Shown: positions 1-11,825 of the stretch, one piece after another
How positions within the stretch are numbered: position 1 is the first letter of the stretch
Layout of the letters: every line of letters starts with the position of its first letter
DNA from: Panopea generosa
Taxonomy: Eukaryota; Mollusca; Bivalvia; Adapedonta; Hiatellidae
DNA length: 64,000 nt
Direction of reading: 5' to 3'
Assembly (NCBI GenBank): GCA_029582155.1
Contig: CM055909.1
Coordinates: 48,982,412 to 49,046,411, forward strand
Notes under the pieces: model-generated
Seen by the model: only the letters and a program-made list of their open reading frames with translations
Database searches by the model: none
Told to the model about the DNA's origin: nothing
Program-made: the position numbers and the translations under genes

Positions 1-145
1 AGTCAGCCATCTTCCTGTATTATGCCCAACACACGATATGATGCCCCAGTTAGCCATCTTCCTGTATTATGCCCCAGACATATGGAGCAGTACATTTCTT
101 AAAATCTTTCAAGTGACCTGGCCAGGGATTAAACCGAAAATCTTT
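1..145 (-). repeat. SINE-C copy, cut by the window edge
   Basis: Seen: a minus-strand head region (TCTTTCAAGTGACCTGGCC then AGGGATTAAACC) matches the SINE-C head copy near 45.65 kb. Upstream of it, the block CAGCCATCTTCCTGTATTATG occurs twice, 48 bp apart, at about 3 and 50. The 48-bp unit resembles the SINE-C body (ATGCCACAGACACATGGTATGAT). Inference: this is a SINE-C whose body may be tandemly expanded beyond the left edge; only about two units are visible. Confidence 0.5.
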
Positions 146-532
146 CTCAAAAAGTATAGGCAGAAAATCATAGTTACATAATATAGGATAAAATAAAGTA
201 CCCATCATCTTATCTCTCTCTGAGGTAACCTTACAAACATAATTATATGTTGTTAATGGCACATATAATGATTACAATGCGAGAATGATAGCTTAGTTCA
301 GAAAACTTCCTGACCATTATGTAAAGAGTATTAAGGAAAGTACATTTTCTGCTCCAATAAACAGTTTTATATATAATTAAATAGAAGAAATATAGTACTA
401 TTTGAACCCTTTCCAAAACCTGTTGTCCTTTGGCATTTAGGTATTTATACAATAATAATACATAAAACCTGACATATATATACCCACTTGCCACAGCTAT
501 AATTTTACATTATAATACTTGGTATACATCTT
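146..532. other. AT-rich DNA without recognised feature
   Basis: Short open frames on the minus strand (up to 83 codons) have no recognisable motif, signal or splice context. I see nothing to annotate here. Confidence 0.5.
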
Positions 533-715
533 CAGTCAAACCTGTGTTTGCGGCCACCTCTATTAAGCAACAACCACTTGTTTTAAACAGCCACATTTTC
601 CTTTTTACCATTTTTACAATTTTAGATGTTATCCACCTGTATTAAGCAGTCACCTTTCTTATGGGATCAGTTTGCTCTTTTCCTTGAGCAAGTTGCTTAA
701 AAACAGGTTTGACTG
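533..715 (-). mobile_element. MITE-1 copy
   Basis: It begins CAGTCAAACCTGTGTTTG and ends ACAGGTTTGACTG followed by TA. Internal words ACCTCTATTAAGCAACAACC and AAGCAGTCACC match the reverse complement of the copies at 20.8, 32.1 and 43.8 kb. About 183 bp with 13-bp terminal inverted repeats and no coding capacity, so non-autonomous. The left TA target duplication has decayed to TT. Confidence 0.75.
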
Positions 716-1074
716 TATATACAGATACAACACTATAATAATGATATTGTATTCAGCCTGGGAACCTTTTGAGCAGATAATTAATCTATCACACCACAGG
801 TGCTACAATGTACCTTATCTAGAATAATGCTGATAATTTAGTTGTAAAAACAGACAAATATTTGGGCTTGGTCAAAACATGACAGAAAAGATGACAGAAT
901 GAACCATGGAAGCTACACCTCTTCTCCCTTGACTTTAAGAAGTTGATAAACTTGATAAAACAAAGCAAAACAGACCAAAATAACTCTGTACTTTTAAACT
1001 TTTACCTTTTTGCACTCAAATATTTACTCAGTACTAGTTAATAATTGTGAACTGTAAGTGAATTATCATTTCAG
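716..1074. other. AT-rich DNA without recognised feature
   Basis: I see no repeat structure, tRNA-like head or splice-flanked open frame here. Confidence 0.45.
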
Positions 1075-1541
1075 CTTACTGAGAGTTTTTTTGCTGTTAG
1101 TTTAAACAATATTTATTCGTTTTCAACATATTACATATAAATATATTCAAATATACAGCGATACATAACAATAGAATTGAGAAAAAAGCTATTTCTAGTT
1201 TATACAAAGTCTCTCTTCTTTTTGCTGTTATGTTGGACTGGTTCTGGTTACATGTTAACTACTCTTTTTGCTGTTATGTTGGATTGGTTCTGGTTACATG
1301 TTAACTACTCTTTTTGCTGTTATGTTGGATTGGTTCTGGTAACATGTTAACTACTCTTTTTGCTGTTATGTTGGATTGGTTCTGGTTACATGTTAACTAC
1401 TCTTTTTGCTGTTATGTTGGATTGGTTCTGGTTACATGTTAACTTCTCTTTTTGCTGTGATGTTGGATTGGTTCTGGTTACATGTTAACTACTCTTTTTG
1501 CTGTTATGTTGGATTGGTTCTGGTTACATGTTAACTACTCT
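1075..1541. repeat. 46-bp minisatellite, interrupted by a retroposon
   Basis: Unit ACTCTTTTTGCTGTTATG continuing to GGTTCTGGTTACATGTTAACT, period 46, about seven near-identical units from 1213 to 1541. The first unit is split: its left part (GTTTTTTTGCTGTTA) lies at 1085-1099, before the 119-bp retroposon at 1100-1218, whose target duplication is part of the unit. Confidence 0.85.
1100..1218 (-). mobile_element. 120-bp retroposon, copy 1
   Basis: Reverse complement starts GAAGAGAGACTTTGTATAA and ends AATAAATATTGTTTAAAC. It is nearly identical to 2742-2861 in the opposite orientation. It is flanked by a 12-bp perfect direct duplication TTTTTGCTGTTA at 1088-1099 and 1219-1230. Variable-length target duplication, no terminal inverted repeat and an AATAAA near the 3-prime end suggest LINE-mediated retroposition. 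I see no tRNA-like head, so it is not one of SINE-A to E. Confidence 0.75.
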
Positions 1542-2719
1542 GGATTTGTCAAAGTATGTTCTAACTTTGCAACTCTGAAATTCTGACTGTTCCACTGCTG
1601 CCATTCAGGATGGTCCTCTTTCCACAGTAGCTTTACTGGTGACTCTGTAGTCATTCTGCCTTAGCTTCTAGTTCCATCTTGGCCATTCTGAAGTGTCATT
1701 GTTCCACCTAAGTCACTCATGACCGACGACAGTTTTTCCATAACCACTCAGGTTTTACTTTAGTATAGGTCCTTGTACTTAAGTCACTCTGTGTTGGCCC
1801 CAGCTCATAAGTCAAACATAATTTCACCAAAGGTGCTCTTGTGTGTTCTTAAGTTCAACTTCCAACTTCTCTGGTAGATTCATGAGACACTTTGTTCCTC
1901 TAGGTCTTTTACATTAGCTTTTCTGGTAGGTCCAAGTGATACTTTTCACCAGTTTCACCGCAACCCTCTCTGGAATGGTTCTAAGCTACAAAGCATTCTC
2001 TCTTCAATTTCTCCAGTTAGTCCCTGTGCCATATTATTTAAGTTAATTTCTCTGGTAGATTCACAGTCCTCTCTTGGATGATTTTAGTTTCATATGCAAA
2101 CCACTTTGCTTCCTCTTTATCTTGTCTGGCAAACAATTCTTAATCAATCCAGTAGATCTTAAAATAAATCTTCCCTGACTAGGTATTTTTGTCCTTGTCT
2201 ATATTTTAAGAGACAATTTAAATTCTCTAATTGCATAACTGTTGTTATACAAGTGATGTTTAGCACTTAATGAACTCTACTGCCATGATCTATGACTTAA
2301 TCTTTTTAAAAAAATTGAAAGTATAAAATTGAAAAGTTTGAGATGAACAAACTGTCCCTATCATGAAAGTTTAGAGGTACTTGTGTATATAATTGTAATA
2401 AGTTTGACATGACCAGTCAAGTGAAAAATGTCCCTGCAGGTGGCCCTGACACTCAACTTAGAGCATATCATTACTGTTCTGAGGAAGTGCATTTGAAACT
2501 TGAGAGCAACGGCTACCCAGCCTTAAATAATGAAAATTTCTGTTTTTGGAATTTTGTTATTCAATTCACCCCCCCCCCCCCCCCCCCCCCCCACTAATAA
2601 AATAGTAAGTACGGATATTTCATCTTGACGAGTTTTATGATAACATAAAGGTCTATCAGTGACACTATACACAAGGATACACTTCTAACAATCCATTCAC
2701 TAATTTGAACTTCTTAACT
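1542..2719. other. Unique-looking DNA between retroposon copies
   Basis: T-rich sequence with recurring TTCTCTGGTAG-like words (1871, 1920, 2050), which look like a very degenerate tandem repeat. A short plus-strand frame at 2409-2597 runs into the poly(C) tract and has no recognisable product. Confidence 0.4.
2569..2592. repeat. poly(C) tract, 24 bases
   Basis: Uninterrupted run of C after TTCAATTCA. Such tracts are length-unstable, and the exact length in an assembly is unreliable. Confidence 0.95.
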
Positions 2720-3055
2720 TCTATTGTGAAACAAGTTATTAGAAGAGAGACTTTGTATAAGCTAGAAATAGCTTTCTTCTCAATTCTATTGTTATGTATC
2801 GCTATATATTTGAATATATTTATATGTAATATGTTGAAAACGAATAAATATTGTTTAAACTAAACAAGTTATTACAACTTAAACAAATCAAGCTCAACGT
2901 CTTCCTGAGTAGAACCAGTACTACGCATATGCGGAAAAAGTGTCTTGCTCAATGACATCACACATAGCCATGGCAGAGGAGGATCAAACCCACAACCCTC
3001 TGATCCTGGATTCGATGCCCAAACACTGAACCACGCATTCCACATAAAATGTAAT
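2720..3055 (-). repeat. SINE-B copy, split by a retroposon
   Basis: Minus-oriented copy. Tail ATTGTGAAACAAGTTATTA at 2722-2741 resumes at 2862 after the 120-bp insertion. Then come GTAGAACCAGTACTA-like core words, GTGTCTTGCTCAATGACA, and the tRNA-like head (GGATTCGATGCCCAA, CTGAACCACGC). It matches copies at 44.8, 46.4 and 49.1 kb. Confidence 0.75.
2742..2861 (+). mobile_element. 120-bp retroposon, copy 2
   Basis: It starts GAAGAGAGACTTTGTATAAG, contains AATAAA and ends TTGTTTAAACT. It is flanked by a 13-bp perfect duplication AAACAAGTTATTA at 2729-2741 and 2862-2874. The duplication is part of a SINE-B tail, so the element inserted into that SINE. It differs from copy 1 at only a few bases. 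The two copies start at the same base, unlike random 5-prime-truncated LINE ends. Confidence 0.8.
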
Positions 3056-3149
3056 TATTGTAACAAAAATTAGAAAAAGAAACATATTATCATGTCACCT
3101 TTGTTAACTTGTTTATACTAAACTGTCTTGGCATGATAGGAAGTACGAT

Positions 3150-3280
3150 CAGAGATCCAGGAGTTTATTTCCTGGGCAGAACCAGTGCAAAGTGTTGTTT
3201 TGCAGACCAACAGATCAGGCAGACCCCACACCTCTAGCATGAGCAGCCAACATCCTATCTGCTGGACTGCATCCCTGATT
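3150..3280 (-). repeat. SINE-D-like copy, diverged
   Basis: Minus strand. TTTCCTGGGCAGAACCAGTGC resembles the SINE-D tail (TAGTTGTACCCAGGAAA in the other sense), and CACACCTCTAGCATGAGCAG resembles the B-box side of the head. Divergence is high, so limits are approximate. Confidence 0.4.
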
Positions 3281-3516
3281 TGTACTGATATGACAGGTTT
3301 TACACTTTGTAAATCATATCTTGAATGACTAGGTGTGCAAACTGACGTTTTTCGTCATAACCATGGTGAAATGCAACACTGCAGTTATTTCCTTATGTGT
3401 TTATATATAGATAAAACAGTATTGCGCTGAACCCTAAATTTTTGGTTTTCCTAGCTAAAAACATACATATAACACATGTTGCAATCGGTTAGATCAGTCT
3501 CTGCATGCACAAACCG

Positions 3517-3586
3517 ACCTACTTATGTGTCGCACAAAATAACCTATTTATGTGTCACACAAAATGACCTATTTATGTGTTTACAT
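3517..3586. repeat. 25-bp short tandem repeat
   Basis: Three units of ACCTATTTATGTGTCACACAA with period 25. The inverted word CACATAAATAGGTCATTTTG appears at about 32350, so the unit is also dispersed. Confidence 0.6.
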
Positions 3587-4289
3587 GCTGTACAGCACCA
3601 TTCATCAATCTGATCAGCCTCAAGTCGGATTATTACAGAATGTCATAACTGATGTAAAGGGGAGCATCCATTCATATTTCCATATATATCATGTGTTCTG
3701 TTGCATCTCCAACCAAACATATTCTACAGCAGCTAAACAATAAAGGAAAAACTTTGGTCACAAGCAACATTTCACGGCTAATTGAATTTATTTTGAGCAC
3801 AAAGCGAATAATTACATAAATGAGAAAGAGCTGTATTTTTATTCAATGAAAAAGTGATTGTATCCACCCACCTCCTGCTTTGTGACAATCAAATCTCCAG
3901 ATATTATCATGGATACATTTAATGGGATATCGATTCAGAATATTATCTTCAAAAACCACCCAATTATTCTTATCATTTTGCAAACATGATGTAAAATTCA
4001 ATGAGCCATAAATAGACATCACACTGATTCGATCAGTTCGGAAATGCACAGCTTTAGGTCCAAGTTCTGGTCATGTGATGCATGGTCCTTCTTTTATTAG
4101 TTTGGAATGAGCACACACAGAAAACATGAAACTTGGGTGATTCAAGTCAAGAATCTCATCAGATATTGATCAGTAGGGATACAGATTGATAAGCAAAATC
4201 AAAGTACATTTCAAAGGCTTGTTTCAATTACAAAAAAAATAATTAAAGTTTTGAATGGTATTCAGATTATTTTAGAATGATTGCAAAAA

Positions 4290-4436
4290 AAAAGCTCAAA
4301 GCTTATATGAAATGATCTTTAATCAGCTTCTTGGGTAGAATCAATACTGAGTGTTTCTTTTTCAAAAAGGCATAGGTGTCCAGTCTGGAGTGAGCATCCA
4401 ACACTCTATTCACTACACTACCTCCCCACTTAACAA
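4290..4436 (-). repeat. SINE-D copy
   Basis: Minus-oriented. AGCTCAAAGCTTATATGAA is the 3-prime part, CTTGGGTAGAATCAATACTGA the central part and CTATTCACTACACTACCTCC the head complement. It matches 5.2, 7.3 and 42.2 kb. Confidence 0.55.
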
Positions 4437-4959
4437 ATCAAATCAAGCCCAGCTGCATCATGGTGGAGTCTACCTGAGACATGCAGTAATAGTATAGACA
4501 TATGAGGTGGTCAATCTGCCATCAGATCATCCCTGTAGTACCCAAGTCAAATATAAATGAAACACTGGTGTGTTTTGTGACACATATAAATGAAGACAAG
4601 GTTTGCATGCCTAAGTAGTTCATGTTACAATTTCCCAACCCATGCTGCATCTAGGACTTACATACGCTAAATTGATTAAAGCAAGTTCAGAGTTCATATC
4701 GTAAAAGGATAAAATAAGTACATGACACATGTCATACCTACATGACATCACAAGAAACATCAAAGAAACGACGACATGAAAAACAAAATGTTTCATACTC
4801 TACACCAGGTTTATAGAAATAAAATTCAGAGAACAAGAAATAGTTCAAAACTGTCAAAGGGAGCACAACAAAACTACGCATTTTCAATTATACCCATTAA
4901 TTTTCACTCCATTGTAAAATAAATTCAAATCTTTCATGAATCTCTCTCTGAATCCCATT

Positions 4960-5090
4960 TCATAGGTTGAATCTATACCGGATGTTGTTTCTGTGAGACA
5001 ATCAGGTCGGGCTTGGGATCAAACCTGGAGTTGAACCTACAACTACTTGCATTAACTAATGCCCAACTCTATCTGCTTCATAGAAGCCCA
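4960..5090 (-). repeat. SINE-D-like fragment
   Basis: CAGGTCGGGCTTGGGATCAAA and TTGAACCTACAACTACTTGC resemble the SINE-D head complement seen at 7.4 kb. The 3-prime part is poorly preserved. Confidence 0.4.
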
Positions 5091-5185
5091 TCATTTATCA
5101 GAATTCTGCTTTAAACAGTTAACATAATATTCCAAAGAAAACAAAGACTATTATAATTATATAATGTGATAAACATCCCAATGAG

Positions 5186-5395
5186 TGCCAGTGTAAAAGA
5201 TAGAGGACATGGTGCTCACCCCAAAGGTTGTGAGTTTGATCCCCAGGGCAACCCATACCTCTAAAAAAAAAGAAAAACACAAACAAAAAAACACTCAGTG
5301 CTCTTGTTCTATCCAGGAAACGGGCTTAATTGCAATTCACATAAGTTTTAAGCTTTCTTCACAATCAAGCTAAAATAAAATGAATTAGCATAAAC
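5186..5395 (+). repeat. SINE-D copy
   Basis: A plus-oriented head with a B-box-like GGTTGTGAGTTTGATCCCCA is followed by an A-rich stretch, then CACTCAGTGCTCTTGTTCTA, CCAGGAAACGGGCTTAATTG, and a tail TAAGCTTTCTTCACAATCAA. This copy gives the unexpanded form of the region that is tandemly repeated at 42.3 kb. Confidence 0.6.
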
Positions 5396-7309
5396 CAAAC
5401 ACCCAATTATCAAAATATCACAGACATTTTAACACATAAAGACAAAAAAAACATGAAATTATTAATCCCTGAGATAAATAAACACATGAAATTATTCATC
5501 CCTGCAATAAATAAACAATGAAATTAATTATCCCTCATTATGCTGACATTTACACTCTTATAAATAATTAATAATCATCAACCACTGACACCGCAGATAT
5601 TCATAACACATTTTTCAAAAACTAAATCCTAGCTTAATGTAACAGATGTTTTACCACAAATATTTTAATAGGTTTTTAATGAACAAATCATATATATAAA
5701 ACATACCAATTCCAATTCATACTCCATACATTCATACATCCATCCGCACAATACACAACTGCAACATTTGAAAATGTAACCAATGTTCCAAAATCGGAAC
5801 TTCCTCGGTTACCTACGCAGCATGTACCTGCCCATACCTGAATAAATAATCACAGTTTCTGGTGATTTTATTACAGTATTATGGGGGGTTGAAGGAGTAA
5901 CTTATCTTGACAAACAATACCTCTTTTATGGCTAGAAACTGTAAACATTTTGAGGGAAATAGCTATGCACTTATGATCCCCCCCCACCCTGGAACCCTAT
6001 AATCGAATAAATTAATTAGTTGTTGCAAGCTTCATTTAGCTTGAGCAGAAACATAATTTCTGACTGAAATTACACAAAGGAAACGGCTCATCAAACCACA
6101 ATTTGTTAAAATGCAACTGGTAATATAAAATGTATGTTATGATTATTCTTTTATTTTTAACACACATGTTCTGTGTTTCCCACTTTCAGGGGGGGGACCC
6201 TCAAACACGATCTATGACAAAAATTGAGATCAGAGTGACCTTATTTTGTAAAATAATATATTTGCGAATTGTTAATTAGATTTTTTAAAGCTGGAGGTAC
6301 AAACCAAAAACAATCTTAATTTTTTTACAATTTGGATATCTGATAAAATCTTTTAATGCACTGTTAGAGCATCAATGAACTATAAGTGCATAAAGGCACA
6401 TTGCACTAAGATGCTCCAAGGAGTAGTTAAATGTTTATGGAATATTTAAGAAAATATTCTAAAACTTCATTTAGAGAATTTCTGAGACACTCAGAAAAAT
6501 ACATACTTTTTGTGATTGGGATTGGGTTGGATTTAGGAAAATCCATTTACAAGACCAAGTCATAGGATAAAGAGGCCTAGAAATTTTATAAAAAAAGAAG
6601 AAAGACAGAAGAATTTACAAAACGACATACCTTTACAGTGGCATTATTAAATAGGAAAGTGTAGTATAGATTACATTTAAGCTCTTTCTTTAATGTTTGG
6701 ATACAGAAAATTATATTTGAATCCAGATTAACTCTACTCTAAATAAGAAAATGTTCAGTCACCTTCCCCTACACCCCAGACATAAATTTAACGAAAGTGA
6801 AAAATTCCTAAAGCCATTCAAGTATTCCAGGTATATATTATACACTTAAAACATCCATGTTGACATGTGGTAAATTGGAAATTACAAAAACTTTACAAAT
6901 TTTCACTTCCTACAAATGTCTGAGGAATTTAGTCTCATTAAACAAGAGATAAAAGATGGTTTCTGTGCACAGTTGATGGTAACAGAAACTATCCTACCTG
7001 AAGAATGAATTAGCTGAAAATGCACTTGAGTGTTGAGCGGAAATGATGCATTCAAACATTCCCGATATTTTAAATCTGTCCTGCCTCCCAACTGTTATCT
7101 CAAAATGAGAATTTTTAATCTCAACATACTTGTCTCATTTACTAAACTTTATGTTGTTGCAAAAACATGCTACTATTCATACAAGAGTTCATACAAATCA
7201 CTTTTGATTGTGTCAATGAATATACTATAAGATTTCTTTAGTGACTGGAGTACTTTGATTAACACAGAATTTAATATCCCATTTAGCTTATATATTTTAG
7301 CTTGATTGC
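5396..7309. other. Long AT-rich stretch, no gene seen
   Basis: Contains short G and C runs (5883, 5978, 6190) and two duplicated short phrases near 5450 and 5480 (ACATGAAATTATTAATCCCT-like). Short ORFs at 6903-7091 and 7030-7230 overlap on opposite strands and have no supporting signals. Confidence 0.45.
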
Positions 7310-7476
7310 AAAGAAATCTCAGAGCTGATATGAAATGTTATCGAGTTTGAGTCTGCTTGCCATGTGGGCCAGTACATAGTATCGTTCTTGTGAAGCCATC
7401 AGGTTGGGCCTGGGTTCAAACGAGCAACCTCTGGTTTAAGCAGCCAGTAACTGATCCACTGCACTACTGCCCCGTA
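7310..7476 (-). repeat. SINE-D copy
   Basis: CAGAGCTGATATGAAATG tail, CATCAGGTTGGGCCTGGGTTC and AAACGAGCAACCTCTGG B-box complement, ending CCACTGCACTACTGCCCC, the complement of the GCAGTAGTGCAGTGG head. Minus-oriented. Confidence 0.6.
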
Positions 7477-7820
7477 GTTTAACAACCACAGATCCAACAT
7501 AAATATTAAACCCAGAGTTGCAGTGGTGTCAGGAGAGAGTGATAACTGTTTAAATGCTTGTTTTAGCTTGTATGTCCATCTTTGAACATGCTACTATGTA
7601 TTGTCCGTTAGTATTTACATTGCACTCATTATATTTCAACAAGATGTTTGAGTTTACAAAGCTTCCCACGAATGCTTAATATGATGCCAATTTAGAAATG
7701 TACCGATTTTCGTTAAAATAAGTTTGGACACAGAAAATTAATTTACGGATACTCACGGATTATACGGTGATATATGGTGAATACTTACAAACAATAACAT
7801 CTCTACAATATACAAAAGAA
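7477..7820. other. AT-rich DNA without recognised feature
   Basis: No gene, tRNA-like head or tandem structure recognised. Confidence 0.4.
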
Positions 7821-10800
7821 CGCAGCATAGTCTAGTAAGTATAGAGTGTCTGTATCGCATGCAGGACCTGGCCTGTTCAATCCCTTGGTCAGCCTGGTGT
7901 CAGTATACTATGACTGGGCTGGTCAGCCTGGTGTCAGTATACTATGACTGGGCTCGTCAGCCTGGTGTCAGTATACTATGACTGGGCTCGTCAGCCTGGT
8001 GTCAGTATACTATGACTGGGCTGGTCAGCCTGGTGTCAGTATACTATGACTGGGCTCGTCAGCCTGGTGTCAGTATACTATGACTGGGCTCGTCAGCCTG
8101 GTGTCAGTATACTATGACTGGTTTGGTCAGCCTGGTGTCGGTTTACTATGACTCGGCTGGTCAGCCTGGCATAGGTATACTATGACTGGGCTGGTCAGCC
8201 TGGTGTCAGTATACTATGACTGGGCTGGTCAGCCTGGTGTCAGTATACTATGACTGGGCTGGTCATACTTGTGTCATAATACTATGACTGGGCTGGTCGG
8301 TCTGGCATCAGTATACTATTACTGGTTTGGTGAGCCTGGCGTTGGTATACTATGACTGGGTTGGTCAGCCTGGCATCAGTATATTGTGACTGGGTTGGTC
8401 AGCCTGGCATCAGTAAACTGTGACTGGGTTGGTCAGCCTGGCGTCGGTATACTGTGACAGGGTTGGTCAGCCTGGCATTGATATACTATGACTGGTTTGG
8501 TCAGCCTGACATCAGTACACTATGACTGATTTGGTCAGCCTGGCGTCAGTATACTGTGACTAGGCTGGTCAGCCTAGCGTCAGTATATTATGACTGGGTT
8601 GGTCAGCCTGGCGTCGGTATACTATGACTAAGCTGGTCAGCCTGGCATCATGGTATACTATGGGGCTGGTCAGCCTGGGGTCTGTATACTATGACTGGGC
8701 TGGTCAGCCTGGCATCGGTATACTATGACTGGTTTGGTCAGCCTGGCGTAGGTATACTATGACTGGGCTGGTCAGCCTGGCGTAGGTGTACTATAACTGG
8801 GCTGGTTAGCCTGGCGTCAGTATACTATGACTGGGCTGGTCAGCCTGGCATCAGTATACTATGACTGGGTCGGTCAGCCTGGCGTCTGTATACTATGACT
8901 GGTTTGGTCAGCCTGGTGTCGGTTTACTATGACTCGGCTGGTCAGCCTGGCATAGGTATACTATGACTGGGATGGTCAGCCTGCATCAGTATACTATGAC
9001 TTGATGGTCAGCCTAGCGTCAGTATATTATGACCGGGTTGGTCAGCCTGGCGTGCCTGGCATCTGTATACTATGGCTGGGTTGGTCAGCCTGGCGTCAGT
9101 ATACTATGACCGGGCTGGTCAGCCTGCGTCGGTATACTATGACTGGTTTGGTCAGCCTGGGGTCGGTATACTATGACTGTGCTGGTCAGCCTGGCATCAT
9201 GTTATACTATGACTGGGCTGGTCAGCCTGGCGCCAGTATACTATGACTGGGCTGGTCAGCTCAGCGTCAGTATACTATGACTTGGATGGTCAGCCTTGCT
9301 TCAGTATACTATGACCGGGCTGGTCAGCCTGCGTCGGTATACTATGACTGGTTTGGTCAGCCTGGCGTCGGTATACTATGACTGTGCTGGTCAGCCTGGC
9401 ATCATGTTATACTATGACTGGGCTGGTCAGCCTGGCGTCAGTATACTATGACTGGGCTGGTCAGCCTGGCATCAGTATACTGTGACTGGGTTGGTCAGCC
9501 TGGCGTCGGTATACTATGACTGGTTTGGTCAGCCTGGCGTCGGTATACTATGACTGTGCTGGTCAGCCTGGCATCATGTTATACTATGACTGGGCTGGTC
9601 AGCCTGGCGTCAGTATACTATGACTGGGCTGGTCAGCTCAGCGTCAGTATACTATGACTTGGATGGTCAGCCTTGCTTCAGTATACTATGACTGGGTTGG
9701 TCAGCCTTGAGTCAGTATACTATGACTGGTTTGGTCAGTCTGGCGTCGGTATACTATGACTGGGCTGGTCAGCCTGGCGTCAGTATACTATGACTGGGTC
9801 GGTAAGCCTGGTGTCAGTATACTATGACTGGGTCGGTCAGCCTGATGTCAGTATACTATGACTGGGTCGGTCAGCCTGGTGTCAGTATACTATGACTGGG
9901 TCGGTAAGCCTGGTGTCAGTATACTATGACTGGGTCGGTCAGCCTGGTGTCAGTATACTATGACTGGGTCGGTCAGCCTGGAGTCAGTATACTATGACTG
10001 GGTCGGTCAGCCTGGTGTCAGTATTCTTTGACGGGGTCGGTCAGCCTGGCGTCAGTATACTATGACTGAGTCGGTCAGCCTGGTGTCAGTATACTATGAC
10101 TGGGTCTGTCAGCCTGGTGTCAGTATACTATGACTGGGTTAGTAAGCCAGGTGTCAGTATACTATGACTGGGTCGGTCAGCCTGGCGTCAGTATTCTATG
10201 ACTGGGTCGGTCAGCCTGGCGTTAGTATACTATGACTGGGTCGGTCAGTCAGGTGTAAGTATACTATGACTGGGTCGGTAAGCCAGGCGTCAGTATACTA
10301 TGACTGGGTCGGTCAGCCTGGCGTCAGTATACTATGACTGGGTCGGTCAGCCAGGTGTCAGTATACTATGACTGGGTTGGTCAGCCAGGTGTCAGTATAC
10401 TATGACTGGGTCGGTCAGCCAGGTGTCAGTATACTATGACTGGGTCGGTAAACAAGATGTCATTATACTATGACTGGGTCGGTCAGCCTGGTGTCAGTAT
10501 ACTATGACTGGGTCTTTAAGCAAGGTGTCAGTATACTATGACTGGGTTGTTAAGCCAGGTGTCAGTATACTATGACTGGGTCGGTAAGCCTGGTGTCAGT
10601 ATACTATGACTGGGTCGGTAAGCCTGGTGTCAGTATACTATGACTGGGTCGGTAAGCCAGGTGTCAGTATACTATGACTGGGTCGGTAAGCCTGGTGTCA
10701 GTATACTATGACTGGGTCGGTAAGCCTGGTGTCAGTATACTATGACTGGGTCGGTCAGCCTGGTGTCAGTATACTATGACTGGGTCGGTAAGCCAGGTGT

Positions 10801-11825
10801 CAGTATACTACGACTGGGTTGGTAAGCCTGGTGTCAGTTTACTATGACTGGGCTGGTCAGCCAGGTGTCAATATACTATGACTGGGCTGGTCAGCCTGGT
10901 GTCAGTATACTATGACTGGGTCGGTAAGCCTGGTGTCAGTTTACTATGACAGGGTCGGTCAGCCAGGTGTCAGTATACTATGACTGGGCTGGTCAGCCAG
11001 GTGTCTGTTTACTATGACTGGGTCGGTCAGCCAGGTGTCAGTATACTATGACTTGGCTGGTCAGCCAGGTGTCAATATACTATGACTGGGTCAGTAAGCC
11101 TGGTGTCAGTACACTATGACTGGGTCGGTAAGCCTGGTGTCAGTATACTATGACTGGGTCGGTAAGCCAGGTGTCAGTATACTATGACTGGGTCGGTAAG
11201 CCTGGTGTCAGTATACTATGACTGGGTCGGTAAGCCTGGTGTCAGTATACTATGACTGGGTCGGTCAGCCTGGTGTCAGTATACTATGACTGGGTCGGTA
11301 AGCCAGGTGTCAGTATACTACGACTGGGCTGGTAAGCCTGGTGTCAGTTTACTATGACTGGGCTGGTCAGCCAGGTGTCAATATACTATGACTGGGCTGG
11401 TCAGCCTGGTGTCAGTATACTATGACTGGGTCGGTAAGCCTGGTGTCAGTTTACTATGACTGGGCCGGTCAGCCAGGTGTCAGTATACTATGACTGGGCT
11501 GGTCAGCCAGGTGTCTGTTTACTATGACTGGGTCGGTCAGCCAGGTGTCAGTATACTATGACTTGGCTGGTCAGCCAGGTGTCAATATACTATGACTGGG
11601 TTGGTCAGCCAGGTGTCAGTATACTATGACTGGGCTGGTCAGCCAGGTGTCAGTATACTATGACTAGGTCTGTAAGCCTGGTGTCAGTTTACTTTGACTG
11701 GGATTGGTCTCTGCGGCATGATACTCCGGTGTCGCAGTATTTTTTCTTTTAAGTACACAACATCACATGTTTTCTTCAAATTGTTGAAAACGGTGCTAAA
11801 TACCAACAACAACTACAACAACAAT
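7821..11825 (+). repeat. SINE-C copy inflated by an internal minisatellite
   Basis: The left end (7821-7884) is a decayed SINE-C head: CATAGTCTAGTAAGTATAGAG, then GCATGCAGGACCTGGCC with TTCAATCCC. The right end (11703-11825) is the SINE-C 3-prime part: GCGGCATGATACTCCGG, then TTGTTGAAAACGG, CTAAATACCAACAACAAC. Between them lies the 34-bp array. In the unexpanded copy at 45.4-45.8 kb the same interval is a single TCTGGTCAGTCGGGTGTCAG plus TATGTGACTGGG. Confidence 0.75.
7885..11702. repeat. 34-bp minisatellite, about 112 units
   Basis: Unit GGTCAGCCTGGTGTCAG + TATACTATGACTGGGTC, period 34. Several variant classes (GGGCTGG, GGGTCGG, CCAGGTG, CCTGGCG) occur in blocks. A 15-unit block of 510 bp is duplicated head to tail at about 10580-11090 and 11090-11600. 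Shorter blocks carrying CATCATGTTATAC recur near 9191, 9389 and 9570. Point variants and one- to several-base indels are commoner on the left, so the right half looks younger. ORFs in it are by-products. Confidence 0.95.

Noticed and set aside
1097..2863. A single 1.77-kb fold-back transposon with 120-bp inverted ends
   Set aside because: Each 120-bp arm has its own separate target duplication (12 bp and 13 bp), which shows two independent retroposon insertions in opposite orientation.
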